NCBI RefSeq assembly: GCF_018143015.1
Contig: NC_054749.1
Coordinates: 31,676,911-31,740,910, forward strand
Source of the DNA: Lytechinus variegatus
Lineage: Eukaryota; Echinodermata; Echinoidea; Temnopleuroida; Toxopneustidae
Length of the DNA stretch: 64,000 bases
Direction of reading: 5' to 3'
Shown here: in pieces, positions 1-11,912 of the stretch
How positions within the stretch are numbered: the stretch's first letter is position 1
Layout: each line of letters starts with the position of its first letter
Notes under the pieces: model-generated
The model's input: only the letters and a program-made list of their open reading frames with translations
Databases searched by the model: none
What the model was told of the DNA's origin: nothing
Made by a program: the position numbers and the translations under genes

Positions 1-474
1 CGGCGCTCCCTGGGCCGGGCCGGGCCTGGGTTAGGTCCATGACCATGACCAGGCCATGCCATGCCCATCATGCCCATGGTAGCCGAACAGCCACACTGAC
101 ACTCCACAGAAACCGATTGGTCTAGCGGCCGGTGATCCGGCGCTTAATCTTACCGATACCATTCGAAACATCAGTCGAAGATTTAAACGTGTTGCTATAC
201 AACTCATCTCGGGTTTTAAACTGTCTGCGGTCTGTTTGACGATAGGATGTTTGGGCCCGTTTTTCGCTTCCTGATTTGTCTTTTGCCTAGCAATACGCGT
301 ACCGTCATAATTTCGATTTGTGACGAAAACTATGAAATGCCAAATAATTAGCGGTACTGCGGTAGCGTCTCATACTCCAGTATTAGTTTACCGTAATAGT
401 TTACTCCAATTTCATCGATCACAGTAGAAATGTAATTGCTGCTTTCCTTCAGACAAAATTAGATGCGCTACTTA
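1..474. other. Left-edge sequence with no recognised gene
   Basis: The first 60 bases are GC-rich, with repeated GGGCC and CATGCC words; the rest is ordinary AT-rich DNA. I see no exon, RNA gene or inverted repeat here. Confidence 0.4.
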
Positions 475-489
475 TGTTGGCATGGAGGG

Positions 490-897
490 GTGGCAGGGGT
501 ATCGTAGACAGTGAAAAATTCCATGGAAACACACAAGAAACAAAAAATACTCAAAGTCATCATGGGCAATCTTCTCCCAATGCTTATCGAGTCTATTCTT
601 AAAAGCAATCACTGAACAAGCAGTAACTACATCTTCTGGGAGACTGTTCCACACATCTATCACTCGGTTAGCAAAGAAAAATTTACGCACATCAAGACGC
701 GAATATCTTTTCTCTAGCTTTAAGGAATGACCACGTATTTTACCACCACGTCTCAGATAGAAAAGCTCAGAACTTGAATCATAGTATTAAACCATGCATA
801 TATTTGTACACGTCAATCATGTCACCTCTTTTACTTCGGTGACTGGGTGGGTGATGGCAATTTCAGGAGGCGAAGACGTTCAGAGTATGATAAGTGC
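490..897 (-). mobile_element. CR1-like LINE, 3' part of the reverse transcriptase ORF (distal piece)
   Basis: On the minus strand, from 897 downward, I read KHLSYSERLRLLKLPS, then after a frame change KRGDMIDVYKYMHG, then RRGGKIRGHSLKLEKRYSRL and FFANRVIDVWNSLPEDVV up to FKNRLDKHW. This is the typical C-terminal tail of CR1/jockey-group non-LTR reverse transcriptases. There is an in-frame stop and at least one frameshift, so it is a dead 5'-truncated copy. It is the downstream piece of the same LINE found at 2496-2665; two later insertions separate them. Confidence 0.8.
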
Positions 898-1402
898 TTA
901 AAGGGGAAGTTCACCCTGAAGAAAACTTTGTTGTAAAAATAGCAGAAAAAATAATAAAAAATATTGGTGAAGGTTTGAGGAAAATCCGTTAAAGAGTAAG
1001 ACAGTTATTAGAGTTCAAAGTTTTGGATTTGTGACGTCATAAACGAGCAGCTGCCCCATGTGTTATGTAAAATAAAATGCATGAATTTCAAATTTTGTAT
1101 GGTTCCTGATGACTTATTTTTGTTTTCTATTCATGATCGAGTGTGAAGGGATTTGTCTATTGATATACAAAAGGTACAGTGAAAAACATTTTCAATTTTC
1201 TGAGAAAATGACATTTCATTGATTTTTTACCATTCGCTATGTAGGAATGCTGCTCGCATATGACGTCACAAATCAAATAATTGAAATTCTAATAACTTTT
1301 TAATCATATGATGAATTTCTCTCAAACTTTCGGCAATATTTTTTATTATTTTTTCTGCTATTTTTACAATAAACTTTTTGTCAGGGTGAACTTCCCCTTT
1401 AA
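898..1402. mobile_element. TTAA-flanked foldback MITE (piggyBac-like), copy 1
   Basis: The element is bounded by TTAA on both sides (898-901 and 1399-1402). Its ends are AGGGGAAGTTCACCCTGA and the reverse complement. The inverted similarity continues for about 150 bases into each side, including TGACGTCAT-type words facing each other, so this is a foldback element without coding capacity. A second, closely matching copy lies at 12974-13475. TTAA target duplication is the hallmark of the piggyBac superfamily, but no transposase is present to confirm it. Confidence 0.8.
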
Positions 1403-1407
1403 TACCT

Positions 1408-2491
1408 CAGTCAGACTGCAGGTCCCCAAAAAGTGGCTTCTTTCATCCAAGTGATATTCATGACTTGAGATGTTTTGCATATTTAATGAGCTTGATGCGG
1501 ACCAAAACACCTCTTTTCATTCGGTCATTGCTGCTCTCATTGTGCATCGAATTTCATGAATTTGGTATCATTGTAAAGACAAAGAATCATTCTTTCATGT
1601 CATGTGTTTGGATTTATTCAAAGATTTTGTAATATAGGTTAAAAGTTTGATCTAAAATATGCTAAAAAATAAATATTTTCACCTGACAAAAGCTGCTATT
1701 TTCACACTTTATTTCTGTTTGAGCCCAAATGATTTTTATATCATGATAAAGCTGAATATGTATGCTTTGAAATGATATAGGTTTCAAAATAAGAATTGGT
1801 TTAATCGGGTCAAGATCACACTTTTCATTTGCCAAGTACATAAAGCAGTTTGAAAGCAAGAATACTGCACTCTGATTGGTCAAAGAGACCACACAATGGC
1901 AAATTCCAACGGTCCCAGTGCCTGGGTTCGTGGGAAGGTCACACTTCCCATGTGGTAATCTCCTCAAATACCCCGCGCCTGTTTTTCTGTGAACCTTATC
2001 CAGCCAATCAGAACTCTGGATTTCATGCAAGTACAAAATTTCAGAAATCTCGTCTTGTACCTTGGTGGGAAAAGTGTGATCTTGACCCGATTAAAAGGTG
2101 CCGCATATCAAGAGTGGCATTGTGACAAAGTACAGAAGTTCAGCTTTATGGTGATATAGATATCATTGAGGCTCAAAATAAAAAGCTTTGCACAATTTGC
2201 AAAAGAAAACAGAGGAAGAAAATTCAGGTTTGAGGCACATTTTCAGGCAAGATATTTACTTATTTAACAAAATATTGTATACAAAATAAATGACCAATAT
2301 GAAAGAGTAACTTTTACTCTATCTGATGGTGCAATAATATTTCATTTAACTTGAGGTTAAAACAGGTAAATTCTTAGTGAAAGAAAATCTCACGAATCAC
2401 GAGATTTTGCAAGGAGGAGGATTCAGCCACGAGATGATTTGGATGAATCTGGCCTTTTTGCTCATTAGCATAGGGACCTGCGGTCTGACTG
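1408..2491. mobile_element. 1.08-kb long-inverted-repeat (foldback) element inserted in the LINE
   Basis: The ends are CAGTCAGACTGCAGGTCCC and the inverted CAGTCAGACCGCAGGTCCC. The target duplication is ACCT (1404-1407 and 2492-2495). Inverted similarity runs through most of both halves, with a conserved inner block at 1800-1839 versus 2057-2095 (TTTAATCGGGTCAAG). No coding region is seen. Removing this element and the TTAA element makes the LINE reading frame continuous through LIPGIKHLSYSERL, which confirms both boundaries. Confidence 0.75.
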
Positions 2492-2495
2492 ACCT

Positions 2496-2665
2496 GGGAT
2501 CAATTTAGTAGCTCTACGTTGGACACTCTATAAAAAAAACGCCTCTGCTCACCCAGCTTATAGACCACGCAGCGGCGTGGCCATACTCTAAGATAGGGCG
2601 AATAATATACCCTTAAACAAAATCTTAATAGAGGTCTTATCCGGGGGTCTTATTCAAATGTACAA
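2496..2665 (-). mobile_element. CR1-like LINE reverse transcriptase (proximal piece)
   Basis: Minus-strand reading gives IKILFKGI, PILEYGHAAAWS and, next to the foldback insertion, VQRRATKLIPG. These are the conserved blocks that precede the C-terminal tail in CR1-like reverse transcriptases. Frameshifts lie between the blocks. It continues in the piece at 490-897. Confidence 0.7.
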
Positions 2666-2732
2666 AAGTTCTTCTTATAATCATGGGCGGAAATCTCAGG
2701 GGGAACATGCCCCCCTACCAAATAGTACTACG

Positions 2733-2786
2733 CAGTGGCGTAGACAGGTCCTTAGACCTGGGGGGGATGATCCCTAGCTGGATCAT

Positions 2787-2869
<83 letters not shown>

Positions 2870-2896
2870 TTTATATATACATATATATATTTATTT

Positions 2897-2927
<31 letters not shown>

Positions 2928-4388
2928 ATTGATATATAAATATAAAGAATGAAGGAGATAACGTACTCGATAAAAACAAAATATCATGGGCCAAAGCAGA
3001 CGAGTTAAAGATAACAAAATAACACGATCTGCCTCATGGATTATCTCGTGTGTATTTAAATCACTTTGCTTTCAGCAATAAACAGGGCATCCAGTAATAA
3101 ACAAACTTCCTTGCACATTTTTCATGGCAGTAATCTTTTGTTTGATTAATGACAATGAGTAAAGATGATCATAAGAGAAATGTCATTTGTCGGATGTCTA
3201 GTTATCATCTTGGTCATGACAGTCCTTCTAAACATTATCTAGAATAACTAGTACTCCTTATTTTACTAGTATAGTAGTATACTCTTTTAAAAGTAGCGAT
3301 ATTGTTAATGATCAAACGAATGAATCAACAACTAAAGGAATAAACAAATAAACAGCCAAATAACTAAAAAAATATCAATTAAAATTATAGTAATAGGGGT
3401 AAAAAAAAAGCTCAACATTATATTTCTTATCCACGTGCAGATATGCGGACACTAAAATGATAAGCACATGTACTCTGTTTAAAATTACCATGATTACAAA
3501 GGCTTGATTGAATTAAGTATGGAAATGAAATAAACCTCACCGGGTTGTCGGAAGTAAACTGTATAGATAGTAACTTGTTATAATTTCGATTCATTTCTTA
3601 TTATGTACCTAGTTGTGATGATTATGATAAAAACATAGGTAAGGAAATGTAACAGTTTATAACCTTCAAACCTAGAAGACTGCGCACGTACAGAAATCAC
3701 TGGTATAAGTAATTCCAAAATACATTGCGCCAAAAATATTGAGTGAAAAAAACCTCGGATATCACTGAGGCCATCCAAAATTTGCACTTTCATTCCAAAA
3801 TCATTCATTTACTAATTCGCTCCTTAGAGACTGAAAATTTTCACCTTTCCTTTGCAAAGTAGGGGTTGAGGACATGGCCAGCAGGGAAAAGGGTCAGTGT
3901 ATGTGTATAGGTAATTTCTTATTAATTCGTTTGAACAGTGTTAATGTGTTATGAAAGCAATTGCTCTGAAAGGGAGTGATTAAGCGACACTTTCTTAAAT
4001 CTGTAATGAAATATTTGAACTTATCTCCTTTGCAAATACATAATTATTATAAGGAAATGTACTTGGTGAAACTCTGAATAACGATCCTTAAATGTATATG
4101 ACGACGCAAGACAGTTGTTATTACTTAAAACTTGCAAGTTGTAAATGCATATAAGATGATTGACTCTGAATAAAAGTCCAATTTTGATCATGTTTGTCAT
4201 TGCTGTACGTTATGATTATTACTGCTATTATTATTGATTGATTTTAACTAGCATTCATTGCTTTATTACTGTATAGTTTTGCTTCTTCCCCCACAGAAAC
4301 CTGGGGGGGATGATTGTACACACCATCCCCCCCACCTAAAATTCTGGGGGGGATGCATCCCCCATCCCCCCCGCTATCTACGCCCCTG
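2733..4388. mobile_element. hAT-like non-autonomous DNA transposon, 1656 bp
   Basis: The element starts CAGTGGCGTAGACAGG and ends with the reverse complement of CAGGGGCGTAGATAGC. It is flanked by a perfect 8-bp direct repeat GTACTACG (2725-2732 and 4389-4396). An 8-bp duplication with CAG-N-GGCG ends is typical of hAT elements. The interior holds a (TA)n tract, G/C runs near both ends and no transposase. It is inserted into an older G/C-run repeat whose flanks read GGGGGAACATGCCCCC on the left and a G run on the right. Confidence 0.8.
2792..2932. repeat. (TA)n microsatellite
   Basis: A long TA dinucleotide tract decays into TATATAC/TTATATA variants. It lies near the left end of the hAT-like element and gives spurious open frames of alternating Ile and Tyr on both strands. 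Confidence 0.95.
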
Positions 4389-4396
4389 GTACTACG

Positions 4397-5358
4397 GGGG
4401 GGGGGACTAAATGATCTTACTTTTTGGGTGAAACCCCTTTTTTTGCATGTCAAATTTTCCAGAGTGAATAAAATAAGATGAAGGGAAGACTTGGAAAATG
4501 AAAAAAAAATCTTTCATGTCACTATATAAAATTTTCGCTCACGCTTCGCGCTCGCATTGCCTGTTAGGTGATTGTTCAATATGGAGCTTTAATATAAAGT
4601 TTGGAAGTCCCGTACATTTCACCTCGGAAATCGAACTTTCATTATTTTGTGTGATTTACAAATAGATTTTTTTAGTGCTCTGTAAAAATGACAGCTTTAT
4701 CGTTTGAATATTTGGCATTTTCTGCTCACACTGAGCGCTCGCAAATTTCGATTTATTATTTATTTATTTCACATATTTAAAAAGGGTGGCCCAATCAGTA
4801 CAAATACTGGTTTTCGTTGGGACCCTTTCATTACAAAGTAGATACACATAATATATACAGATATAACAAATTTATAAATACAAACTTATGTATACAATAG
4901 ACATATTTAAAATGTTACACGTATACAGAATAAGGTACAACTTTAACAGTACGTTAAAAAGTTAGAAAGGTGATGGTAAACAAAGCGAATATCAATGCAG
5001 CTACAGATTACAATACTTATCTCTACACAATTGAACTCAATATTGGCCTACTCATGCATACATTATGTCCCCTCATTTGAATATGATGTGAATAGTGTTT
5101 TGTGAATTTAAGGGAAATTAAATTTTCAAAAATGTCATATAACTTTCTTATTTTACACAGATTTTGGTAGAATTTGTAACGATCTATTTGGGTGGACTAG
5201 ACCTTAAATGATTGCTGAGAGTGTTTGTGAAATTGAAGACTGTGTGATACATTTCACAGAATGAGAAAAGGGTTAAATTGAGAAAGTGATAGTGAAGGTG
5301 AGGAAAGAAAGTGAAAAATGGAAATTAATAGAGTGTTTCATGAGGCCCTTTGTAGCAG
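4397..5358. other. Stretch without recognised gene
   Basis: AT-rich sequence that begins with the right flank of the hAT insertion (a G run). I see no conserved reading frame or clear terminal repeat. Confidence 0.35.
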
Positions 5359-5954
5359 TTAAAGGTCAAGTCCATCTCAGAAAAATGTTGATTTGAATCA
5401 ATAGAGAAAAATCAGACAAGCACAATGCTGAAAATTTCATCAAAATCGGATGTAAAATAAGAAAGACATTTCAACATTTCGCTTATTTTAAACAAAATAG
5501 TTATATGAACGAGCCAGTTACATCCAAATCAGAGAGTCGATGATGTCACTCACTCAATATTTCTTTTGTTTTTTATTGTTTGAATTATACAATATTTCAA
5601 TTTTTACGACTTTGATGATTAGGACCTCCTTGCCTGAAGCACAAAATGTTAAAATAATGGAATTCCACGTGTTCAGGGAGGAATGAAACTTCATTTCACA
5701 TGACAATGACGAGAAAATCAAAATATTTCATATTTCATATAATGAAATACAAAATAAATAGTGAGTGAGTGATGTCATCAGTTCCCTCATTTGCATACCG
5801 ACAGTAACTGTTTTGTGAAATGAAGCGAAACTTTAAAATGTCATAACTTTCTTATTTTACATCCGATTTTGATGAAATTTTCAGTGTTATGCTTGTTGAA
5901 TTTTTCATTTTTTTTTTCAAATCAAGTTTTTGTTGGGGTGGACTTGTCCTTTGA
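5359..5954. mobile_element. Foldback MITE of the TTAAAGG-CAAGTCCACC family, copy 1
   Basis: The left end reads TTAAAGGTCAAGTCC and the right end GGACTTGTCCTTTGA. Inside, the block TTCATCAAAATCGGATGTA at about 5435-5455 has its reverse complement near 5862-5884. A second copy with the same inner words is at 26595-27206. No coding capacity. A poly-C run follows at about 5978-5998. Confidence 0.75.
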
Positions 5955-7048
5955 TTTTGAGTGGAATTTTATGAAATACCCCCCCCCCCCTCCCCCACCC
6001 GTCAACCCTTCAATCTGCATTTGACAAACTAAATTCAAAATCAAACATTTATCAGGCACTAATCCCTGTCAGAAAATGAAGATAGTTAAAACATGAAATG
6101 TATCCTAGTTTGGCGAATATTACAATCAAGCTGTTGAAAACTCCTGGGATTAATCAAATTCAATTAAGCTGACTTGAGATGGGACCAATTTCCTGCAGTA
6201 ACTGGTCTTGCTTCATGAATTAGTTAATGAATTCATGGGTACATGGAAAAGTACAGTAGCCTACATGTGATATGTTTCTTATCCTATAATTTCAAAGACG
6301 GTGCATTTCAGTGCTTTGTTATTTCCTGGGTATGTACGTTATAATCCGTTTTATATGATTTTCATGTGTCCAGCCTTTTTCCACTCATTCATTCATTTAT
6401 TCATCCATCAAATAATTCACTTCGAGTTTGACAAATATTTATGCAAACTTGTTTGTTTTTGCCGCCCAAAACATATTCTTTTCCCATTCTATTGGTTTCA
6501 TGTTGTTTTTGTTTACTTAGTTTTGAAAGTAAGACACTGCTTATTTTTATCCACCTCTTTATATGCCATGGTAAACAATAGGTTCAATTGATTAGGCTAA
6601 ATTCCAGAAAGCAAGATAATCAACCTCTCAGTTTCGCGTTGTGTAAAACTCCAGATTGTTTAAATCAATAAAATTCATCAATCAATTATTGTTTTAAATT
6701 ATACCAATAGTTTACTTATAACCGTAAATGTAAGAAAAGATGTGTCGCCATTCCTGAAATGATATGGTAACTTTACAAAAAGTCTTGAAACAAGCTAATA
6801 TTGGGACCTCGTCGGGAAGATCCGCAAGGTAAACAACGTGTATTGTGCAGTGTCGCGATGTCCACGTATGCAAGACAGGCAGTCGACAGTCGGGGAAAGC
6901 TCGCTCGGGATTAAAATATCAAAGTGCGAATCTCATATAGGAAATAACCTTTGACTGCAAATATCAACCCATCTATTTTCCTTGATCAGATAACGCATTG
7001 TCATTGACAATAATACATTATCTAAGCTTAGAAGTATTTTAACTGAGC
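5955..7048. promoter_or_regulatory. Upstream region and probable 5' UTR of CANT1
   Basis: No repeat or exon is recognised between about 6000 and 6780. The part nearest the gene (6790-6915) is richer in CpG, as expected around a transcription start. The exact start site cannot be placed from sequence. Confidence 0.35.
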
Positions 7049-7673
7049 ATGCCTAACGGTGGTGGTTACGTCAAGACTCCGGTATTTGACTCTCGGGGAA
7101 GTTCAGGCAGCAGCGGCAGTGTGTCGATCGGCGGGAGCCGCATATTTTCTCCTCTATTGATGCGACCCAAATTTGTACTTGTAATTGGCGCAATCATGCT
7201 TTTATTTCTATTTTATCTCCTTTTACCGAACTCGCCAGCAAAGGCCCAAAGTTACAGCTGCAATGTGCCTTTTCAAGTCGACCAGGCAGCGTTTGTATAC
7301 AACAAAACATATCCAATTTCAGGAGTGGAGAGAACTGTCGATGGTAGAAAATACAAGATTGCTGTAATTTCAGATCCAGACACTACAAATAAAGATCCTA
7401 ATAAAGAGAACCAATGGATGAGTTACTTAATAAAGGGATCATTGTCTATCAGCTCTTATGGAGACAAGATTTCAGTGAACTTGGATGATAAACCTGTGAC
7501 GTTGAAATCACAGCTTTCTCAAGGTGGGCGTGGCATGGAACTCTCGGAGTTGATAACATTCAATGGAAAGTTGTACACAGTGGACGATAGGACCGGAGTC
7601 ATATACGAGGTAGCAGGGGACAAAGTTTATCCCTGGGTTATTCTTCCAGATGGAGATGGAAAGAATACGAAAG
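7049..7673 (+). CDS. CANT1: CANT1 coding exon 1
   Basis: Encodes residues 1-208 with the membrane anchor and the first beta-propeller part. It ends AAA G before GTACAG (phase 1). Past the donor the frame runs only into lysine/asparagine-rich intron sequence. Confidence 0.95.
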
Positions 7674-10600
7674 GTACAGTTATGCTAAAGAAAAATAATC
7701 TAAAAAATAAAAATTGAAAAGTTTTGTAACTATATATTTAATTGTTTTTCGGTATTCAAAGACACTTCCTTTTGTAAGATATGGCTTAAGCAAGTAATCG
7801 AATTTGGATTTACATCAATATTCATAAATAAAGTCTAATCTGGTATAATTTTTGGTTTTAGGAAATTGCTTTGAACAGGTTCATTGAGTCATATATTTCT
7901 TACCTCTTGATTTTGAGACAACTTCTTCCAGAAATCAAATAGCCAAACTTTTTTGTAACATGAGATGATTAGAGGATTAACTGAAAAAATAGGCAAAAAA
8001 GAAAGAGAAGAAGAATTATGAAATGAGGAAAGATAAAAGAAATAGAGAAAAGAGGGAGAAAGTAAATTTGAAGAAGAGGAGAATGGTCGAGCTAAAAGAG
8101 AAAAGGAAGGGTAAGAAAGGAAGAACAAGCATGAACAAAGAAAATTCTTAATCATATAATGTTAACAATGAAGCTACTTTCCATTGCATTAATTTATCAT
8201 ACATGTCATTTGTTCCTATCAAATCCTGGAGCAGGTTTGAAAGGTGAGTGGATGGCTGTAAAGGATGAGCACCTGTATGTTGGTGGACTCGGTAAGGAAT
8301 GGACAACCATTACAGGAGAACTACAGAATCTCAATCCGCAGTGGGTCAAGGTTATCAGTCATCTTGGTGCTGTCCACCATGTTAATTGGGTCGGCAATTA
8401 CAACGCAATGAGAAACAAGGGTGGATTCCCTTACCCAGGTAATTATTACATTCCATGACATTTGCTCTGACAATACAAGTACATCCATTGAAATATATAG
8501 ATTTTATTTCATATAACGCTTGTACATGTAGGACAACCACATCCCTGCAATACTGAATAACACTTTTAAGGACTACATTTGTCAGAGGCTTTTTAATTTT
8601 TTGGGGGTATTTTTTTTAGAAATCAGATCAAAGTAACAAGCACATTACACTTTAACCTGCATTTTAGGGTTCACAGCAATTTAAAAATTCCCTAATTCTC
8701 TCATTATTTGGCATGCAGTTATTATGACATACATGTCATGGAAAAAGATGATGATATTGGAAGAAACTGCCAGATTTCAATGATTTATTAATGCATTTTA
8801 GTGTGTTTAACAGTCACATATTGATTTGTTCATGTTTGCAATTACTCCCCCCCTCCCCTCCAAAAAGGATTGATATCACCAAAAATTACATCAGGCTATG
8901 ATGACAATGTGAACAAATTAATGCATGCCCTCAATGAAGAGTTGGTTACCTTCAGGCGAAGAGAACCCAGGCAACAAAATGATGGAGATAAGATTATGTG
9001 TATAGTTATTGTTTCAAAAAACAAATTTATATTTCAAAGCCCATGCCTAATACAGTACTTTACAGTGTACCTGTATAATTAAATTTTTCAAATGAAGGAT
9101 AATCTTGATAAACATGTTTACTTTCTTGTTATATAATTCAGAAAAAAATTATTCAACAGTTAGAGTATGAGGGTACCTGCATGATCATCAGGCAAAGTAG
9201 GGATTTTTTTTCTTGCCAGTTGTTTATGGAAAGCATCCTTAGTGGTAGTTACATGTAGTGCAGTATGCAAACATGTACATGTATTCTAGATTTACCTGTA
9301 GGCTGTTTAGTGTGCAAGTAATGTTAACAAACTTCACTCTGAAATACATGTACAGTGTACCTGTATGATTTTATTGGTTCATGTGTATGAAACTTAATAT
9401 TGTACAGAAATCTTCTGATGTATCTCCAATCATCTTGTGATATCTCATTTAATGGGTGGACCTTAAAAATTACATTTTATATGGAAGTGGTTTTAAAATG
9501 GAAAACTACTTGTAATTTATTGTTGCTATTAGTGTTTTAGTTTGTCTCTTTATTAAGATTATTAAGTCAACCAAAAACAACTCAATTGGCAAGGTACTGG
9601 TACATGTAATTCAAAACAATGTTTTTGTTCATCCTTGATCAGTTGATGTGTAAGTGCTTTAGCCAAAAATTATATACACTGGAATAGTAATATTTTCTAG
9701 ACATGTACATGTAATAACCACTGATCAGGAAGACTTTATCAAGGCTGAAATTTAATACTTGGCAGTCGGCATGTGTTATTGTTAAAGGAATTGGCAGAAA
9801 CATTCCCTCAACTGGCACTATAAATGACAACAAACTAACAAATGTACATCTCAGGTATCAGAACCATGGGGTGACACCACAAGAGGGGAATGATTGCCAG
9901 TCACTGCCCCCCCTCCCCCCCCCCCCCCCGATATTCAAGTAGTGTTGAATAAAAGGAGAATCAAAAGGGGGAGAAGGGAGAAAAGAATAAAATTAAAAGG
10001 GTATGTCTGACTCTGGGCTGTGTAGATCTATGTTACCCTTTAATTTGATTAAGAGCAATGTATGTTTAGGTGATATGTATGTTATCAACTTAAGGGCTTA
10101 ACCCCCCACCCCCCCTCAAAAAAAATAAAAAATAAATAAGTATGTAAAAATAAATTAATAAATAAAAAAAAAAATTAATTAATTAATGATAAATAAATAT
10201 TCATAGATAAATTTAAAAAAAAATTAAAATCAAATAATCCTGGCACAGCCCCTAAACATAGAAAAACTTAACAAAAGATAGAAACCTCTTACCAGTATAT
10301 TCAAAAGCCATACAACTTGTTTTCAATTCCCAGTCATCATTTAACCTTACAGTTCTTTTTCTTCTTGACAGGTAGTCTCAAATGCATACTTTGTTTTAAT
10401 TGTCAAGTAAATAAAGATGCACTTTTTCAGGTGAATTAATTGTTCACTCCTATATTTTTAAGTCTTTTTTTTGTAGGGTGCCCCCATAAGCATTTGATAT
10501 TGTTATCCTCGAAACTGTGTTTCATTTCCCTTTTAAATACATGGTTATGGATAATTGCAGTGTATTTCAACCTTATGTGAATTACAAAATCAACAACATT

Positions 10601-11091
10601 CTGGGGAAAACACGACAATCAAATAGGCAGTATTTTTACAGCATTGTTGCATACTGTTTCCGCTTTGCTCATAGTATATTATTAATTGCAGTATGATTTT
10701 CATTCATTTCATTGTATTAGGGTACATGATCCATGAATCCGGAGTTTGGAGCAACGTCCACAAAAGATGGTTCTTCCTGCCAAGACGTGCGAGCACCGAA
10801 AAGTACGAGGAGACTGCAGATGAGCATCGCGCGACCAACCTTCTCTTCATGTGCAATGAAGACTTCACAGATGTCCGCTTCATTAAGATTGGCTCTCTCA
10901 ACAACATCCGCGGGTTTTCATCATTTAAGTTTGTTCCCGGTACAAACGAACAGGTGATCGTTGCACTGAAAACGGAAGAAGATGCAGGCAAGATTGCTAC
11001 CTACATCACCGCTTTCAACATCGACGGAAAGATCCTCATGCCTGATAAGAAATTTGCGGACATTAAATATGAAGGAATAGAATTTGTATAA
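7049..11091 (+). CDS. CANT1: Soluble calcium-activated nucleotidase 1 (CANT1), complete, 3 coding exons
   Basis: Exons 7049-7673, 8235-8438 and 10721-11091 join in phase (both introns phase 1) to 399 residues, close to the human length of about 400. The family hydrolyses nucleoside diphosphates, mainly UDP and GDP, in a Ca2+-dependent way in the ER/Golgi lumen, which supports glycosylation. A short cytoplasmic N-terminus rich in Gly/Ser precedes one membrane segment (about residues 41-60), so it is a type II protein. A sequon NKT lies at 85. Conserved blocks seen include IAVISDPDT (104-112), [20 protein letters not shown] (160-179), [32 protein letters not shown] and the C-terminal IKYEGIEFV. 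The first ATG of the open frame fits the family N-terminus. Identification is by remembered family sequence and is very secure; upstream noncoding exons are not excluded. Confidence 0.96.
8235..8438 (+). CDS. CANT1: CANT1 coding exon 2
   Basis: The acceptor GGAGCAG precedes GTTTGAAAGG and the donor is CCAG before GTAATT. It encodes [19 protein letters not shown] and continues to GGFPYPG. Both ends are phase 1. Confidence 0.95.
9880..10240. repeat. Poly-C run and A/T-simple sequence in CANT1 intron 2
   Basis: Contains a run of C with one T at about 9906-9929, a second C-rich patch near 10103, then low-complexity AATAAAT/TTAATTAA sequence to about 10230. Confidence 0.8.
10721..11091 (+). CDS. 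CANT1: CANT1 coding exon 3 and stop
   Basis: The acceptor TTGTATTAG precedes GGTACATGATCC. It encodes [10 protein letters not shown] to YEGIEFV and stops with TAA at 11089-11091. Confidence 0.95.
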
Positions 11092-11286
11092 TGGTAAATT
11101 ATTCTGATTTAGAGTTATTATTACCTTGATAATCTTGATATTAATTCGGGATCTGAATTCTGATGGCCATTTTTTTTAATCAATACTTCTTGTGATGTCC
11201 AGTTTTATGAAACTGTTTTATTTGGAATTTGAAGAATGGAGAAGTCCACCCAGTTATTTAAAAAGTATTTAAAGAAAAAAATTGAA

Positions 11287-11912
11287 GTATATTGGGTAAT
11301 TTCAAGTACGGTGTTAAAATCTGGTGTTGGTGTTGTGACAACACCAGCCATAACAACGTACTTGGAATCATGCTGGTGTTGGGAATGACCTCTGAAAATA
11401 TGACGTATTTCTGGCAGTTCGTGTTGAGTGTCATCTGCTGAACCCGAGCATTACAGCTGGTGTTGACGATTTATGTGTAATTTCTCCATTCATCAACCCC
11501 AGGGATTGTGAAAATCATGATTTCAAGTTTGGTGTTGAAATGTAGCTCACGTACAGGCGGCAAACACAATGAAACATCCCCCATAAAAGAATCTTCTTAA
11601 GATGAGCGCAAATCATTAGATTTTATACATTTTAATGAAAAATAATATTTATAATTTCTGATTCTTGCAGTGATTTTAACCTTTGCTGTATGATAAGATT
11701 GTATTGCAATTTCTCCCAGATTTCACTTTTGTCGTCAAGAATTTCTTGCGTAAAGTTGAGATGATCAGCAGCGCAGAGGCGTGATGTCATATGCTATCGA
11801 TAATGCAGTCGGTATCACTCCTCTGAACCCAGTGGTTCAGCAGCCTTGCACGCTCCCAACACCAACAACGAACACTGTACTAGAAATCACCAATTGTAGT
11901 ACATACATTGAA
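11287..11912. mobile_element. MITE with ATTGGGTGATTTCAAGT-type ends, longer copy
   Basis: The left end reads ATTGGGTAATTTCAAGTACG and continues into GGTGTTGGTGTTG. The right end is the inverse: CAACACCAACAACGAACACT then GAAATCACCAATTGTA. TA bases next to both ends would fit a Tc1/mariner-type duplication. Probably lies in the 3' UTR or just downstream of CANT1. A shorter relative is at 13997-14242. Confidence 0.6.

Noticed and set aside
2683-2994. Open frames on both strands
   Set aside because: They are translations of the (TA)n tract.
7889-8155. Minus-strand 88-residue open frame rich in Ser, Phe and Leu
   Set aside because: It lies in CANT1 intron 1 in purine-rich low-complexity DNA and has no family likeness.
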